DNA from: Carettochelys insculpta
Lineage: Eukaryota; Chordata; Testudines; Carettochelyidae
Assembly: GCF_033958435.1 (NCBI RefSeq)
Contig: NC_134137.1
Span: 121,246,001 to 121,310,000, forward strand
Reading direction: 5' to 3'
Length of the DNA: 64,000 nucleotides
The notes beneath the pieces were generated by a model. That model saw only the letters and a list, made by a program, of their open reading frames with translations. It was not told where the DNA came from and made no database searches. Positions 1-11,469 of this stretch are shown here, in pieces (positions within the stretch are counted from its first letter, which is position 1; each line of letters begins with the position of its first letter). The position numbers and the translations under genes are program-made.

Positions 1-269
1 CCAAAAACAGTTGATGCAAAGTAATGTATAACTGTATATATGAAGGAAGAGGTTTTCTGTGTATTGTCAGATGTATGGTTTGCCCTATACCCACCCTCTA
101 TACTTGCATCTGGTCAACTCAGTGAAGTTTTGCTGTATGCCAGAAAAGAACCTGAGTCATGAAATCTGGAGTCAAAAACGAGGTTTTGAGAACCCACAGA
201 ATAGGATGAAGTGCTACCCCAAATTTGGACATGATGTTCTGGGTAAGCCAAGTGGAAAAGATCTCTGAG
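1..269 (+). repeat. Unclassified interspersed repeat, copy A
   Basis: This stretch aligns along its length with 6671-6909. Shared blocks include GAAGGAAGAGGTTTTCTG, the CTGAGTCATGAAA/ATGAGTGATGAAA block followed by CTGGAGTCA, and CCAAGTGGAAAAG near the end. The similarity stops at about 269, and the left end is cut by the window edge. Both copies are in the same orientation. I do not recognise the family. It could be part of an LTR or another dispersed element. No long open frame is present. Confidence 0.6.
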
Positions 270-1967
270 GCAATATCAGCAACAGTGGTGCTGTAACCTG
301 ACCTAGATCTATTTGTCTAGAGCAAGTAACACATAGTTTATTATGTATATAGCTTTCCTGGCAAGGAATGCAGCCCAGCATTTTAGCAATGCCATTTGAA
401 GAGCTTCAATGTGAGGTTGTGTCTCGAGTGGTGGTGGAGTGGGTTAGATCACAAGAAGGCCCGTTTGGTTTTCTCAGGGAAGCAATGGAGGAGACTGGAA
501 AAGAAACTCCAGCAAATAGCATTACGCAAGAAAGAGAAACACAAAACCATGCAATTAAATTATACCAGAGAAGTATTTCCTAAAGAAAAATTCCATAGCG
601 GGGGAATACAGGGGGATACTTTGGAGAGCTATATAAAAGAATGCTTGGCACAGCACAGAAAAGGTCTCTTAAATGCCACCGAAACATTAAAGAATAAGCC
701 CAACGGTCACCCATGGAGAGAAAAATAAATTTTTGTAACTGAAGAATGCATACAAAAATAAACTCAGCCATGGAGGGAAAGATGACTTTGGGAGATAAGT
801 GACTTAAGGAACAAGAGTGAGTCATTAAATGAAGCATTTATGCAGATATTCCAAACTTTAGAATGCCAAGAAGAATAAGGAGGCTGGTGTAGTAAAAACG
901 AAATAAGAGGAGGAGGAAATAACAGCTGCACATCTCAGTACAGTCTTGACCAATGGGCCCCTGGTACTCAAACAAATGATGCGAGGATGCATGTGGTGAC
1001 ACATACCACCAGGGATTCCAGAACAGAGGGGCCATGTCTCCTGCACTTTTTTTCTGGCCATAAAGATGAGTGACAGAGAAAAGGGGTGGAGAGGAGCAAG
1101 CAGGGGGAAGGGTCTGGGGGGTGGGGGAGAGATGTTGCAAAAGTGGGATGACTGTGGCTCCCTCCCCTCTTAAAGACCTTCTGTCATCCTGAATGCCACT
1201 ACTATGCTGGCCCTCTGATACCATGCTTTTCCCCCAGGAATCTTTGCAGCCATTCTGAAGAAAAATGGGTCATTTCCCCAAAGTAATGGTCTGTAAAAAA
1301 TCAATGGCAAATTACTGCTATAGGCAGAGAGAAGTCTGATTTGAATCATTTGACTAGACAGGTTTGTCAAAAATCACCACAAAGGAAATAAGGGTTTCCA
1401 CCTGAAATGGGCTGCCTCTGAGCGTATGTGTAGAGAATCCAATCTGGGTTCAGTTGTGTTAAAAAAAAAATAACCCATGCAGCAGTGTAAGTAGAGAAAG
1501 CTGTTTAAAATAAATGCAAAAGCAGCAAATTAAGCAAGGTTTCAAAGACCTAAACAAACACTCCTAGCTTGTAAAACCTCGTTCTGTATATCTAAAAATG
1601 AATTGGCTTTTAAAAGAGTCCACTAAAAATCCATTTGAATCTTTCATTAAAAACTGACAGCCTCTTTTTGAGCAGCTGTCAGCACCTCCTTCTAGTCTTT
1701 GCTAAATTCTGTTGGGTTTTTCCCCACTTTCTCAAGTCAAACGCCAGTTATTGATATTTTCTGGCTTTGTTACTTCAGTGTTTTCATTAAGTTCAGCATC
1801 CTTTTAAGCAAGAACTAGAGGTAGGGTAGCCGGCCCTCCCGCTTTCACCAAGAGTCTCCTGGACTCATGCCCTCTGTCCTAGAGGTTGCCTCACCCAAAC
1901 AGAGAGAGTTGGGGTGCTAACCTTCCTGTGTAACAGCAGAACAAAACCAGGATTTCTTACCTGCTTT
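270..1967. other. No gene seen; anonymous non-coding sequence
   Basis: Open frames here are short and low in complexity and none resembles a known protein. I see no recognisable repeat boundary, RNA gene or exon. The 1050-1160 part is purine-rich. Confidence 0.5.
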
Positions 1968-2757
1968 CATAGAATCATAGAATCCTAGGGCTGGAAGGGA
2001 GCTAAGGAGGTCATCTAGTCAAGTCCCTGTCTGCAGCATGTTAACCCCAACCAAATCATCCCATTCAGGACTTTGTCAAGCTGGGACTTAAAAACCTCTG
2101 GGGATGGGGGTTCTACCACCTATCTTGGTAACGCATTCCAGGGCTTAACCACCCTCCCGTTGAAATAGTTTTTCCTAATACCCAACCTACACCTCTCCTT
2201 CTGTAACTTCAGACCATTGCTCCTTCTTCTGCCATCTGTCACCATTGAGAACAGTCTCTCTCCATCCTCTTTAGAGCCCCCTTTCAGGAAGTTGAAGTCT
2301 GCTATCAAATCACCCTTCAGTCGTTTCTTCTGCAAACTTAATAAGCTCAGATCTCTCAGCCTCTCCTCATAGGTCATAACTGCAGCCCCCTACTCATTTT
2401 CATTGCCCTCCACTGAACTCACTCCAATGCATCCACATCCTTTCTATACCGGGGCCCCAGAATTGGATGCAATACTCCAGATGTGGCCTCACCAGTACTG
2501 AATAGAGGGTAATAACTTCTTTGGATCTGCTGGAAATGCTTCTCCTAATGCACCCCAATATGCTGTTAGTCTTCTTGGCTACAAGGGCACACTGTTGACT
2601 CATATCCAGCCTCTCATTCACTATAAACCCCAGGTCCTTTTCTGCTTCACTGCTACTTAATCAGTCGGTCACCAGCCTGTAACAATGTTGGGATTTTTGT
2701 ATCCCAAGTGCAGGACTCTGCACTTCTCCTTGTTGAACCTCATCAAATTTCTTTCCT
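1968..2757 (-). mobile_element. CR1 LINE, 5'-truncated, 3' end at left
   Basis: The left edge is the reverse complement of a CR1 3' tail (TCATAGAATCATAGAATCC). Minus-strand translation gives the C-terminal part of the CR1 reverse-transcriptase ORF: the block around [14 protein letters not shown] (here [16 protein letters not shown]), [40 protein letters not shown], and a GRVVKPWNALPR end. Frames are broken by several indels, so it is a dead copy. The 5' truncation near 2757 is normal for CR1. Confidence 0.93.
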
Positions 2758-3225
2758 TCTGCTCTATCTTGGCAGTGGCCAGCACTGTCCCTGCAGCTCC
2801 AGGGGAGGGCAGGGGTGTCTCTGTGCATTTCCTTTGCCCAGAGCACTGACTCTGCAGCTCCCATTGGTTGTGAACTGTAGCAGCATGTAGAGATCTTGGC
2901 TCCTATACCAAGAAGAAGCTGTGCCAGAAGGATGCACCTTTTGGAGCTGCACCGCTTGGGGTAAGTGCTGACTGCTGCCCTCCTCACACACCACAGTCTC
3001 CTGCCCCCTCCCACACCCCACACCCAAACTCCCTCCCAGTGTGCAATTTACACACACATCCCCCCACACCCAAACTCCCAGCCCCAGCCTGATTAAGTGA
3101 ATGAGCGCTGGGGAGAGTGAGTGACAGATGGAGGCAAGGAAGATGGGGTGGAACCTTTGAGAAGAGGCAGGGCAGGGGGCGGAAGAAGGGTTTTGGTGTC
3201 CTGGGGTTTGCATAGTTAAGGTAGG
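2758..3225. other. GC-rich non-coding segment, probably repeat interior
   Basis: The segment has a C-rich core (about 2990-3090) and text such as CTGCAGCTCCCATTGG. I recall similar sequence from the interior of turtle DNA transposons, but I see no termini. Overlapping frames on the minus strand are low complexity and are not supported as genes. Confidence 0.35.
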
Positions 3226-3948
3226 ATTGCAGTCCTATTTTGAAATAAGCTCTTCTGGAATAGACATTCCAAAATAGCTTGTTTCGAAATAATGCTGCTA
3301 CACACAAGAATCCATTTTGGGTAATGAGGCAGTTTGCAAGATGCTAATGAGGCACTGACATGAATATACAGCACCTCATTAGCCTAATGGCATCCACGCA
3401 TGATTCAAAAGTGCCTCTTTCAAAACACATGCTGCCCATGTAGACAGGGGCCTTTCGAAAGGGTCCCCCAGACTTCAGAAGCCCCTTCTTCCTAAAATCA
3501 AATAGGAAGAAGGGGCTTTCAAAGTCAGGGGGTCCTTTGAAAAGGCCCCCATCTACATGGGCGGCATGTGTTCCAAAAGCAGCACTTTCAAACAATGCAC
3601 AGGCACCATTCTGCTAATGAGGCAGTGTATATTCATGGCAGCACCTCATTAGCATCTTCTGAACTGCCTCCTTACCATGCCCCTTCTGAAAGGAGGGGCC
3701 TAGTGTAGACGCAGCCATAGTGCCTATTTCAAAATAGTACCATTGGAGCCCATTATGGCTTATTTCAAAATAGTGTTATTCTGTGTTTTAACAGCACCCA
3801 TTTTGAATAGGCATTATTTCTCCTCCCAAGAGGGTTATCAATTTCTAAATAACACACTGGCTATTTTGATTTTATTTCAAAATAGCGTCTGTGTGTTGTA
3901 GACGTTAGTGAAGTTATTTTGAAATAACTCAGTAGAGGAGACATAGCC
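3226..3948. mobile_element. Decayed MITE interrupted by another MITE (outer element)
   Basis: The sequence on both sides of 3292-3716 is built from imperfect TATTTTGAAATA-type palindromic motifs, and it joins smoothly (TTTCGAAATA to GTGCCTATTTC) when the inner element and one ATA copy are removed. The right terminus reads GAGACATAGCC at 3948, similar to the window's Harbinger-type MITE ends. The left boundary is not clear and the start given is approximate. Confidence 0.55.
3292..3716. mobile_element. Harbinger-type foldback MITE (inner element)
   Basis: This is a near-palindrome centred at about 3495. The arms near the centre are GACTTCAGAAGCCCCTTC on the left and its counterpart GAAGGGGCTTTCAAAGTC on the right. 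The outer ends read ATGCTGCTACAC (left) and GTGTAGACGCAGCC (right). It is flanked by ATA at 3289-3291 and ATA at 3717-3719, the 3-bp target duplication expected of PIF/Harbinger. It has no coding capacity and is related internally to the elements at 35673 and 38955. Confidence 0.82.
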
Positions 3949-4874
3949 TCAGACAGTTGCCAGCCCTAACTAGAGGACATAGTTGTAGTTGTGGCACATA
4001 TGGCCAAAATCAGTACAGTGGAAAGAAACTCTGGATCTTTGTATGGTTATGACAAAGTTTCAGGACTAGAAATGAAAAGTGGAGAGTGCACACCTGGAAT
4101 AACAGCAAGAAGAGGAGGTGGTCAGTAGAGGAGCAATATTAAGAATTCCAGACTGCAAGGTGGCTCTCCATGGTCAGACAATCACTTTGCTAGGTGTACA
4201 TGGAAATCTTTAAGCACAAAAATTTTTCTACTTCGTTGGAAAGTTAATATGGCTAACAATTTTATTGCAACTAGAGGCCAAGGTGGTAAGGTGCATTCCT
4301 ATGGAACATGTCATTTATGTAACAGGTAAAATTAATTATAAAATATATTTAATTAAAATCCAATAGAGGCTCTAAAGAGGAGTCACAATGTTTTCTTTTC
4401 CAGATGGCTAGGTGTGTTGGAAGCATAAACGAGCCTAGGAAAGACCAATGAATACTGTATGAGAAATGGAGATCAACAACTAACATGTTTATTGCAAAGC
4501 TCTTGTTTAGCTGTGGTATGAAGTAAGTGTTGTTAGGAAGTAAAAACCTATATTGTAGTGGTTTGTAATTGGAAAAAGAATAATTGTATGAAAACTCAAT
4601 AATTATATGAAAGATTGAAAGGTCCTAGATTGGAAACAAATCCAGTGGTTTAGGATTAAATCTATGAAGGAAATATGATTTAATAATATTTAGTTTAATG
4701 TGCCGAGTGATATTGAATTTCACCAATCTGCTGTCAGTGGTATAACGGGAAAAATATTTAAAGTATTGAAAAGATTTTATGGACAAAAAAAAAAAAGTAA
4801 ACTTTTAAAATACTATAAGTCTGCCAAGGTGGAGTAGGAGCAAAACTGTAGGGAGCTCAACACAGGAGCTGTTT
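3949..4874. other. AT-rich non-coding stretch, no feature seen
   Basis: This is AT-rich sequence with short homopolymers. I see no coding potential, no RNA gene and no recognisable repeat end. Confidence 0.5.
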
Positions 4875-5160
4875 GGGGCTTGGTCTACACTAGGGAGTTA
4901 GGTCAATTGCAGATGTGCAATTCTAGCTGTGACAACTGTGTAGCTAGAATTGACTTGTCTGCAGTCGACTTACCTGGCTGCCACACACTTACTCTTACTC
5001 CTCACTTACTCCCTTACTCCTCACTGTATCGAGAAGGGCAAGGGTCAAGTGCCAACCCAACCAGTTTGATTTTGTGCATCTCCATTAGGTGCACAAAATC
5101 AGATTGTGGAAGATCGACCCTGACTGGGTTGATCTTCCCAGTAGTGTAGACATACCCTGG
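4875..5160. mobile_element. MITE with GTCTACACTA / TAGTGTAGAC ends
   Basis: The left end reads GGTCTACACTAGGGAG and the right end TAGTGTAGACATACCC. The interior carries inverted GTCGACTT- and GATCGACC-like motifs and the block TGCATCTCCATTAGGTGCA. A similar block (GCACATCTCTATTAGATGCG) occurs in the element at 16098-16347, which marks them as one family. I could not fix the target duplication. Confidence 0.75.
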
Positions 5161-6670
5161 CTGTGGTATGTTGCAGAAAGAGCTGTGGGAACTTGATCAG
5201 GTTACTCAGTAGAAGCTCACAATACAAGTACTCCATCAGCTACTCGAGCAAGTGTTTCAGCCAGAATTAGCAACAAGGAATTGTATTTTTATAATCAAAA
5301 AAGCCAATAATTAATTGATAAAGAGTTTAACTAGTTCACATGTGTAATGTTTAAATGTTTTACTGTGTGAGGTGAAGTTTATTTCCCATCATGAGAGACA
5401 AAAGGCAAAAATGATGTGCACTGTGCGGAAATGTATCCTGTACGTAAAGTATGAGAGGCTTTAACTGCCGTAGAACGAAGAAGGTCGCCTTCTTATTATC
5501 ACTGAAAAAAGTTTTAGAAGATTGGTAGAAGGGAAGTAATACAAATGGTGCAGTGTAAGAAAGGTAACAAGGGTCCAATGCCAGAAGTTAAACATGAAAA
5601 ATGCTCAAATGGCATGGAAGGATGTTTATTTTTCCCCCTCAAATACTGTTGCAAGACAATTCAAAGCCCCAGAGATGCACTGCTCTTCACACCTAAAAGT
5701 ACAGTACATCTAACAGATTGGGTCACTGGTTTGCTGATTCGCACTGGGGGATGGAGGGTTGGGGAGGAAGGAGGGACAGTCTCCAAAGTAGGGTTGAGAT
5801 GCTGGGACAAAGGCAGTTTTTACTTTGCCAGTACTTGGGATGACAACCATTCTGTGGTGGCTGAAGAGGACCCTGTCTTTTAAAGACCCAGGGAATACAG
5901 TTTTGATTGGCATGTGTTCTGTTTCACATCCAAATTCCAAGCAGTGATCAATGGAAAGATTTTCATATTTTAATTAAAATAGATGCAAAGTTCAAGTTAC
6001 CAAAGCATATTTTAAAGGGCAAAGCAAGTTTACAATAAGGATTCACACAGTGGTGGGCTCTACCAGAGGAAGTGAGCTTGCACTGCCTGGTTTGTACTTT
6101 AACCCCAATATTAATGCTTATGTAAATAACTATAAATGCTGCAGTGATAGGCATGTGTTGCTGGATAAGAACACTTGAGAAAGATAGCACAGAAGGACAG
6201 GAATTTGATGCAGAAGCAACAAATGCCAGTATAGAACAAAGACGGGCAGTGGATGTATTTGACAAGAGTAATCAACACTAATCCAAGCTCCTCATCATCT
6301 TATGTTTCAGTTGGTGAAGTGTCCTTTTCTCTGGCCTTGATAAATGCATTCTCATCCTTCCCTCATCCCTTCAGAATGCTGACAGGAGTATTTTACACCA
6401 AGCGGGAGGCCTCATTTCTTGGAGGGCGTAATTAGGGAGGTAGAGAGATCACTAGGCTGAGAAAAGAATGTTTGTGCTAAATAAGTCAGCGGGTTAAAAA
6501 GACAGAATGCCTAAGTCAGCTAACATAAGAGGGAGAGTACCCAGGAGCCACTTGCTGACCATGGACAAGATAAGCTAGGAATGTAGAGATGTGGTTAAAA
6601 GACTCAGTGGAGCATGGACTGCATGTGGTCAGAGCATAGGGATTCATTCCTGCAAAGTAACAAAGCCAAT
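5161..6670. other. No gene seen; anonymous non-coding sequence
   Basis: Several frames of 60-112 codons occur but none resembles a known family. I see no structured RNA or mobile-element termini. Confidence 0.45.
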
Positions 6671-6909
6671 CCAAAAACTGGTGATGCAATGTAATGTACA
6701 TGAAGGAAGAGGTTTTCTGAGTTACTCTGCATGTGTGACATATTCTAAGCATGCCCCCAATGCTTGAGTCTGATCTACTCAGCATGTCTTTGGATATAAA
6801 GGAATATGAGTGATGAAAGCTGGAGTCACACTGACTTTTTTGAATCCCAGAGAAATGGATGATGTGCTCCAAGGGTTTTGGATAGGCCAAGTGGAAAAGG
6901 TCTCTGAGA
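6671..6909 (+). repeat. Unclassified interspersed repeat, copy B
   Basis: This is the second, same-orientation copy of the sequence at 1-269. It starts CCAAAAACTGGTGATGCAA and ends after CCAAGTGGAAAAGGTCTCTGAG, where the two copies diverge. The copies differ by many substitutions and small indels, so they are old. An LTR pair is possible but no retroviral coding sequence lies between them, so independent dispersed copies are more likely. Confidence 0.6.
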
Positions 6910-8438
6910 GACTGAGCAGGGCAGGGTCTGGACATTGTATATTCAACCCCACAAGGGGCTGAGCATTTCCTGGTGGTGCTGAGAAGCCCCAGAACCATTG
7001 GCTTCACTGGTTGAGGGGCCTCATAGCCCCACTAGGAGATGCGCCACACCTTGCAAGTTTCCATGAAGATTATCTAGTTCACCACTTGCAGGCAGGGTTT
7101 TTACAAACGTGGCAAATATAGATCACTTGATATATGTTATTTTTAAATAACATGGCAGTAAGCCAGCAAAGTGTTTTTATTTGTTGTCATAAAGTCTCTT
7201 TAGGAGCAAATATTTGAGTCATGAAAAAGAAATATATTTATCTTGTATAATGTCAGCACTGGCCAAACACTTGTGTCTGTTTGAACTAATGAATGTGCTC
7301 TACATTTCCAGCTGATGTTCTGTGTTTACTTGAAAATCTACATATGTACTCTCTTGATTTCAAGTATATGTATAAATAGTAGTTTGGAATTTGGTGGCCC
7401 AAAAGTGACTTCTGACTAAAAATTCTGTTTATGGTGTAATGGCATGTCCATCCCACAGAAGGCAGAGCTGGTTAAATTAGGTTAATTAACCTTGCGATAT
7501 GCACCTGGAGGAGAGCCAGGCCCAATAAAACCTAATGAAAGAAGCTGGTTAGGTTTGTATACAGGTGAGAACAGCTGAAGGCTGCAGGGTAAATAGCCTG
7601 TTGGGAGAAATGATGTTTGTAGGGGACTCTATAGTCGATTCTAGCAAGAAGTCAAAGAGAGGAGGTAATTTACAATTATTCCCCAGGAAGAGTAAGTTTG
7701 GGCTGGTAACCTAAGATTGTGGGGGGTGGAGGGAGGAAGACAGAGAAGGGTATAGGAAAGAGTCCAGGGAAATAGCAACAGGGTCTGGCAACAAACAGAC
7801 TAGTCACTGGGCACAGAGTCCCTCAGCTGGAACCTAGACTAGTGCGCTAGCCCAGGCTGGCCTACTAGTTACTAGAAAAGTAGTGCAGGGTGTGGTGTTG
7901 GAGTGGAAGACTGGAATGTCATGAAGACAGCTGAACCAGGAGACTTTTCTTACCCCAAAAGGGGAAGATGATACAGTGACCTGGCTGAAGGACTAAAGTT
8001 GTCAAGATGAAGCACCACAAATCCTGTAGAATAAGAGGAGGAATGGCAGGGTGACCAACTGTTAGAAGGGGTGTTTGGTGAGGATGGGGATGAGTCCAGT
8101 CCCACTCTCTTTCATTTACCTTCCCACTGAAGTCAGTGGAGATGATGTATACGCAAGTAATTTGGACTATTGTGATTCAGTAGTACCTGCATAGGGACAG
8201 AATCCTGAATGCAGCGTTCTAGTGTCTCCCAAGAACCTGCAAAAGTGTTGAACAGGATTGTAATACCACCACCTACCTTTTTTTGTCTGTTTGAATACAT
8301 TTATTTGCAAAGCACATGCTCCATCCCACTTGAAGAAACACCTCTCTTTGTATGGCTTGCTGGCTGTTGCTCTGATCTGATAAATCTATCACAAAGCAGA
8401 TACAACTTTTGTGTCATCTCATACTACTTTAGCATGTA
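6910..8438. other. No gene seen; anonymous non-coding sequence
   Basis: Purine-rich stretches occur around 7700-7760. I found no coding frame with family resemblance and no clear repeat boundary. Confidence 0.45.
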
Positions 8439-8766
8439 CAGGTTGAACCTCTCTAACCTAGAACTCTGTCATCTGGCAACATCCATAATCCAGCATGATT
8501 TTAGTTAGCTGGCTGGATAACCACTTATCATGGGTGTGGCCAAGTTTCCTGTGGTCCCGTAAAGTTGTTTACAGCCACAAGTCCTGGCTGTCAGTGTTCT
8601 GTGCTGTTACTTAGCTGTAATTTACCCCAAATGACTTATAAGAGTCTAGTAAGCAGTGAAAGTCTTGGTAATGTGTTAAATAATATTGACCTCCCATGGT
8701 CTGGCATATTCTCCTGTCCAGTACCAGTCAGGTCCCAAGGATGCTGGATAAGAGAGGTTCAACCTA
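8439..8766 (+). mobile_element. Tigger/pogo-like MITE, CAGGTTGAACC family, copy 1
   Basis: The inverted termini are CAGGTTGAACCTCTCTAA on the left and AAGAGAGGTTCAACCT on the right. The left end is preceded by TA. The interior (GGATAACCACTTATCATGGG, CAGCCACAAGTCCTGGCT) matches the copies at 15315 and 19495. The 'TA' insertion site and the length suggest a non-autonomous Tc1/mariner-pogo-type element. It carries no transposase. Confidence 0.85.
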
Positions 8767-9362
8767 CATGTATTCTAAAGCTCATCCTAGCTAAACTTAA
8801 ATCGCTATGTTTTCTTAAGTGTTGGAGGCTAAAATAGTGACCCCCCCAGCAACATACACTTTAATGGGAACAACCCTTCAGGAGGAATATAAGGCAGATG
8901 CCTAGGGATAGCCCCAGTCAGTCTATGAACAGAGGCAAAAGTAAAAGATTATATATTTGCTAAACAGAGATTCATAATGAGTTCCTTTTTCAGATGTGTC
9001 TGGCTCATGCATATCTGTTTTGTTCATGTTTACAAACTTCAATGTAAAAACGTTCTTGCTTCCTCTCAGCTATTCAGATCACTGATATATGCTTGAGGCT
9101 GGGGAAAGGCTAACTACTTACAGTTCAAAGTTGTCTTTTTACTCCATTTTTAATAAAATGCAAAACTATTACTTTATTCAGCCATGCATTTGTCAACTGT
9201 AATCTTTTTGTTATATTGTTAGTTCTAAGGAAATTAAATTTAGTACTATGATTATCATCAGAACAGACCTGACCCCTATTACCAGTCTGGATTTCAGATA
9301 ACATTATCATAATAGAAATTGAAACAGTGAGATGCATTCTTTTGAATGGAGTGGCAGGGAAG
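8767..9362. other. No gene seen
   Basis: This is anonymous AT-rich sequence with no recognisable feature. Confidence 0.45.
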
Positions 9363-9460
9363 TAGCACGACTAGTGGTTACAGAAGGGAAGTGGGAGTCA
9401 GAGCTCCTAAGTTTGTCTCTTCATTCTGCCCTGACTTGCTCTATGTGCAGCCAGAATAAG
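9363..9460 (+). repeat. MIR-like SINE fragment
   Basis: The segment reads ACTAGTGGTTACAGAAGG, then GGGAGTCAGAGCTCC, and CCCTGACTTGCTC. This is the order of blocks in the 5' and core part of MIR-type tRNA-derived SINEs. It is heavily diverged and the ends are approximate. Confidence 0.5.
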
Positions 9461-9737
9461 GTAAGATAAATAATAAATACATCTCTCTTGGTGCTTTAAG
9501 AGATGAAAACAACTAAGCGAAATAATCTGGGAGGAAGAATTTAATCAGAAGAATCTGAAAAATTGGTAATAATGTAAGAACACCATGCTAGATGCCCCAA
9601 ACCTGCATTCATGGAAGAGTGCTGGGCCGATTAAAAACAGAAGTGGTTTACAGGGGTGTGTGAAGTTAGCTGTAAAATACACAGTAAGGTCTCAGAGTAC
9701 ATGACTCAGCTTTTACACAGCTGACCCACAATTCCTA
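9461..9737. other. No gene seen
   Basis: Short non-coding spacer between a MIR-like fragment and a pogo-like element. Nothing recognisable. Confidence 0.45.
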
Positions 9738-10603
9738 CAGTAAACTCTGGAAATGTGCAATTTCCAGTTGTGCTTAAGTCGCTCCCCTCCAGCCTTGGCT
9801 CAACCCCCTTTCCCCGGCTCTGCACTGCCTCGGCTCAGGCTCCCCTCCACAGCTTCGCTTACCACCCACACATAGCTCCTGCTCACCCCTACGTCCACCT
9901 CTGGCTCCAGCTCACCACCCCTCAGGCACGACTCCAGCTCAACCTCCCCAGCCCCGGTTCAGTCCTCCTGCCGGCTCATCACCTGTTCGTGGTTCTGGCT
10001 TGCTCCCCACACCTGGCTCTTGCTCTGGCTAGCCACCCCTCACGTGGCTCCAGCTCACCCCTGCCCACTCCAGTTCACCCCCCTGCATGTAGCCTTGGTT
10101 GTATCCTCCTGTCCTGGTTCAAACCCCCCATGCATGGCTCCAGTTCAACAGCCTTCCCGGTTCAACCCCTCATGCGTGGCTCTGGTTCCATCCTCCCGCC
10201 TTGGTTCAAACCCCCTGTCCATGGCTCCAGTTCAACCCTCCTCCTGCCTTGGTTTAAAACCCCTCATGTGCGGCTCTGGTTCCATCCTCCTGCCCTGGTT
10301 CAAACCGCCTGCAGCCTGGCTCACCACCTGAGCAGGGCTCTGGCTTAACTCCACCCCTTGCCTACCTAACCCACCCCAGGCTTAGTCCCCCACCCACCAG
10401 CCTCCCATGGCTGCAACCCACTGCCAGGCTTACCCCTTCCCAACTACTCCCCCACACCCCAGGACTTACCTTTCTGCTGCTTCCCTGGGTGCAGAACGTG
10501 GTGTTCTGCCAGGGAAAAAGCCAGACCCCCCACCACTTATGTGAAATCTGGGTTATGTGAGGGCGCATGGAAGGGAACAGTCGTGTAACTCGAGGGTCTA
10601 CTG
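9738..10603 (+). mobile_element. Tigger/pogo-like non-autonomous element, CAGTA family, copy 1
   Basis: The termini are CAGTAAACTCTGGAAATG (left) and the reverse complement of CAGTAGACCCTCGAGTTA (right). Both ends are flanked by TA, at 9736-9737 and 10604-10605. The same family appears at 20435 and, inverted, at 38227. The interior is C-rich and holds a degenerate tandem array. It keeps a 197-codon plus-strand frame (9755-10348), but that frame is repetitive and Pro/Leu/Ser-rich and is not a transposase. Confidence 0.82.
10090..10320 (+). repeat. Degenerate minisatellite inside the pogo-like element
   Basis: Loosely repeated units of roughly 50-60 bases alternate TGGTTCAAACCCCC with TGGCTC(C/T)(A/G)GTTC-type blocks. 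The array explains the long overlapping open frames in this area. A related array, in reverse orientation, lies in the element at 38227-38841. Confidence 0.65.
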
Positions 10604-10934
10604 TATATTCAAGAAAGGGGAAATTGACTGAAACATAAGTTGCAAAGTATAGAAAATAGGTAAGGGAAATCAAAGACAATAAGCAGGAATGTTTTAACAA
10701 AAGGAATCGTGGGAATGGTATTGATGTATTACTACATGAAAATGATCGAATTATCAATAAAGAGGCAGAAGTGTTCAATAAACAGTACTGTTCTGTCTTT
10801 TGAGGAAAACACAAATAATGAAGTTTATCGTATGGTGAAAATTCTTTTTGTTCCATTAGTATCTCTGGAGGATGTTACACAGACAAGACTAAAAGTTAAA
10901 CATTTTAAAAACCTGTTAATGTGAATCTGTAAGT
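10604..10934. other. No gene seen
   Basis: AT-rich spacer with no recognisable feature. Confidence 0.45.
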
Positions 10935-11373
10935 CTATGTCTAGATTAGAATGCTTTGTTGACAGCAGTTTTTGTCAGAAGATATCTTTGACAAAACTTC
11001 TGTCAATAGATCGTGGCCAGACCGCAGGGCAGATCACAAGAGCAATCTGCTCTGTCAACGGAGAGTGACCAAAATGGTCAACCAGCAGCACAGCAGACAG
11101 GATTGCCCAGTGTCCTGAAAGCCCTTTCTATTGTCAGAAGGCCTCCCAGAACATTCAAACTGGCTTTTTGTTGACAGATCTCTGTCAACAAAGGCATTCC
11201 TCTTCATGGCAAGCGGGGCGCAGCTGTCAACAGAACACACTTGGGAATCTGGACAATCCATAGGATTTTTTTGTGTTTTTTGTTTTTTCTTTCTTTTTCT
11301 TTTTCTTTTTTTTTTTTTTGTTTTTTTGGCAAAACAACCATTTTGCCGACAAAACCCTCTAGCCTAGACATAA
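10935..11373 (-). mobile_element. MITE with TATGTCTAGA ends, GTCGACAAAA family, copy 1
   Basis: The left end reads TATGTCTAGATTAGA and the right end CTAGCCTAGACATAA. Subterminal motifs include TTTTTGTCAGAAGATATC and GATCGTGGCCAGACCG. The mirror-image copy at 29440-29875 has the same motifs in the opposite orientation. A T-rich run (11269-11330) sits inside. No coding capacity. Confidence 0.78.
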
Positions 11374-11469
11374 CTTAAAAGAGTTTTAAAATAACTGACT
11401 GACCTGAGAACCTCACTGAAAATCAACCTTAATGGCAAAATAAGTCTTGGAGCCTTGGCAAAGTTCTAG

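Noticed and set aside
1..6909. LTR retrotransposon bounded by the two direct repeats
   Set aside because: There is no gag, protease, reverse-transcriptase or integrase sequence between the copies and no LTR end signature. The region holds a CR1 and MITEs instead.
9755..10348. 197-codon plus-strand open frame
   Set aside because: It lies inside a TA-flanked pogo-like element and is read from a degenerate Pro/Ser/Leu-rich array. An overlapping frame is open as well, and there is no family resemblance.
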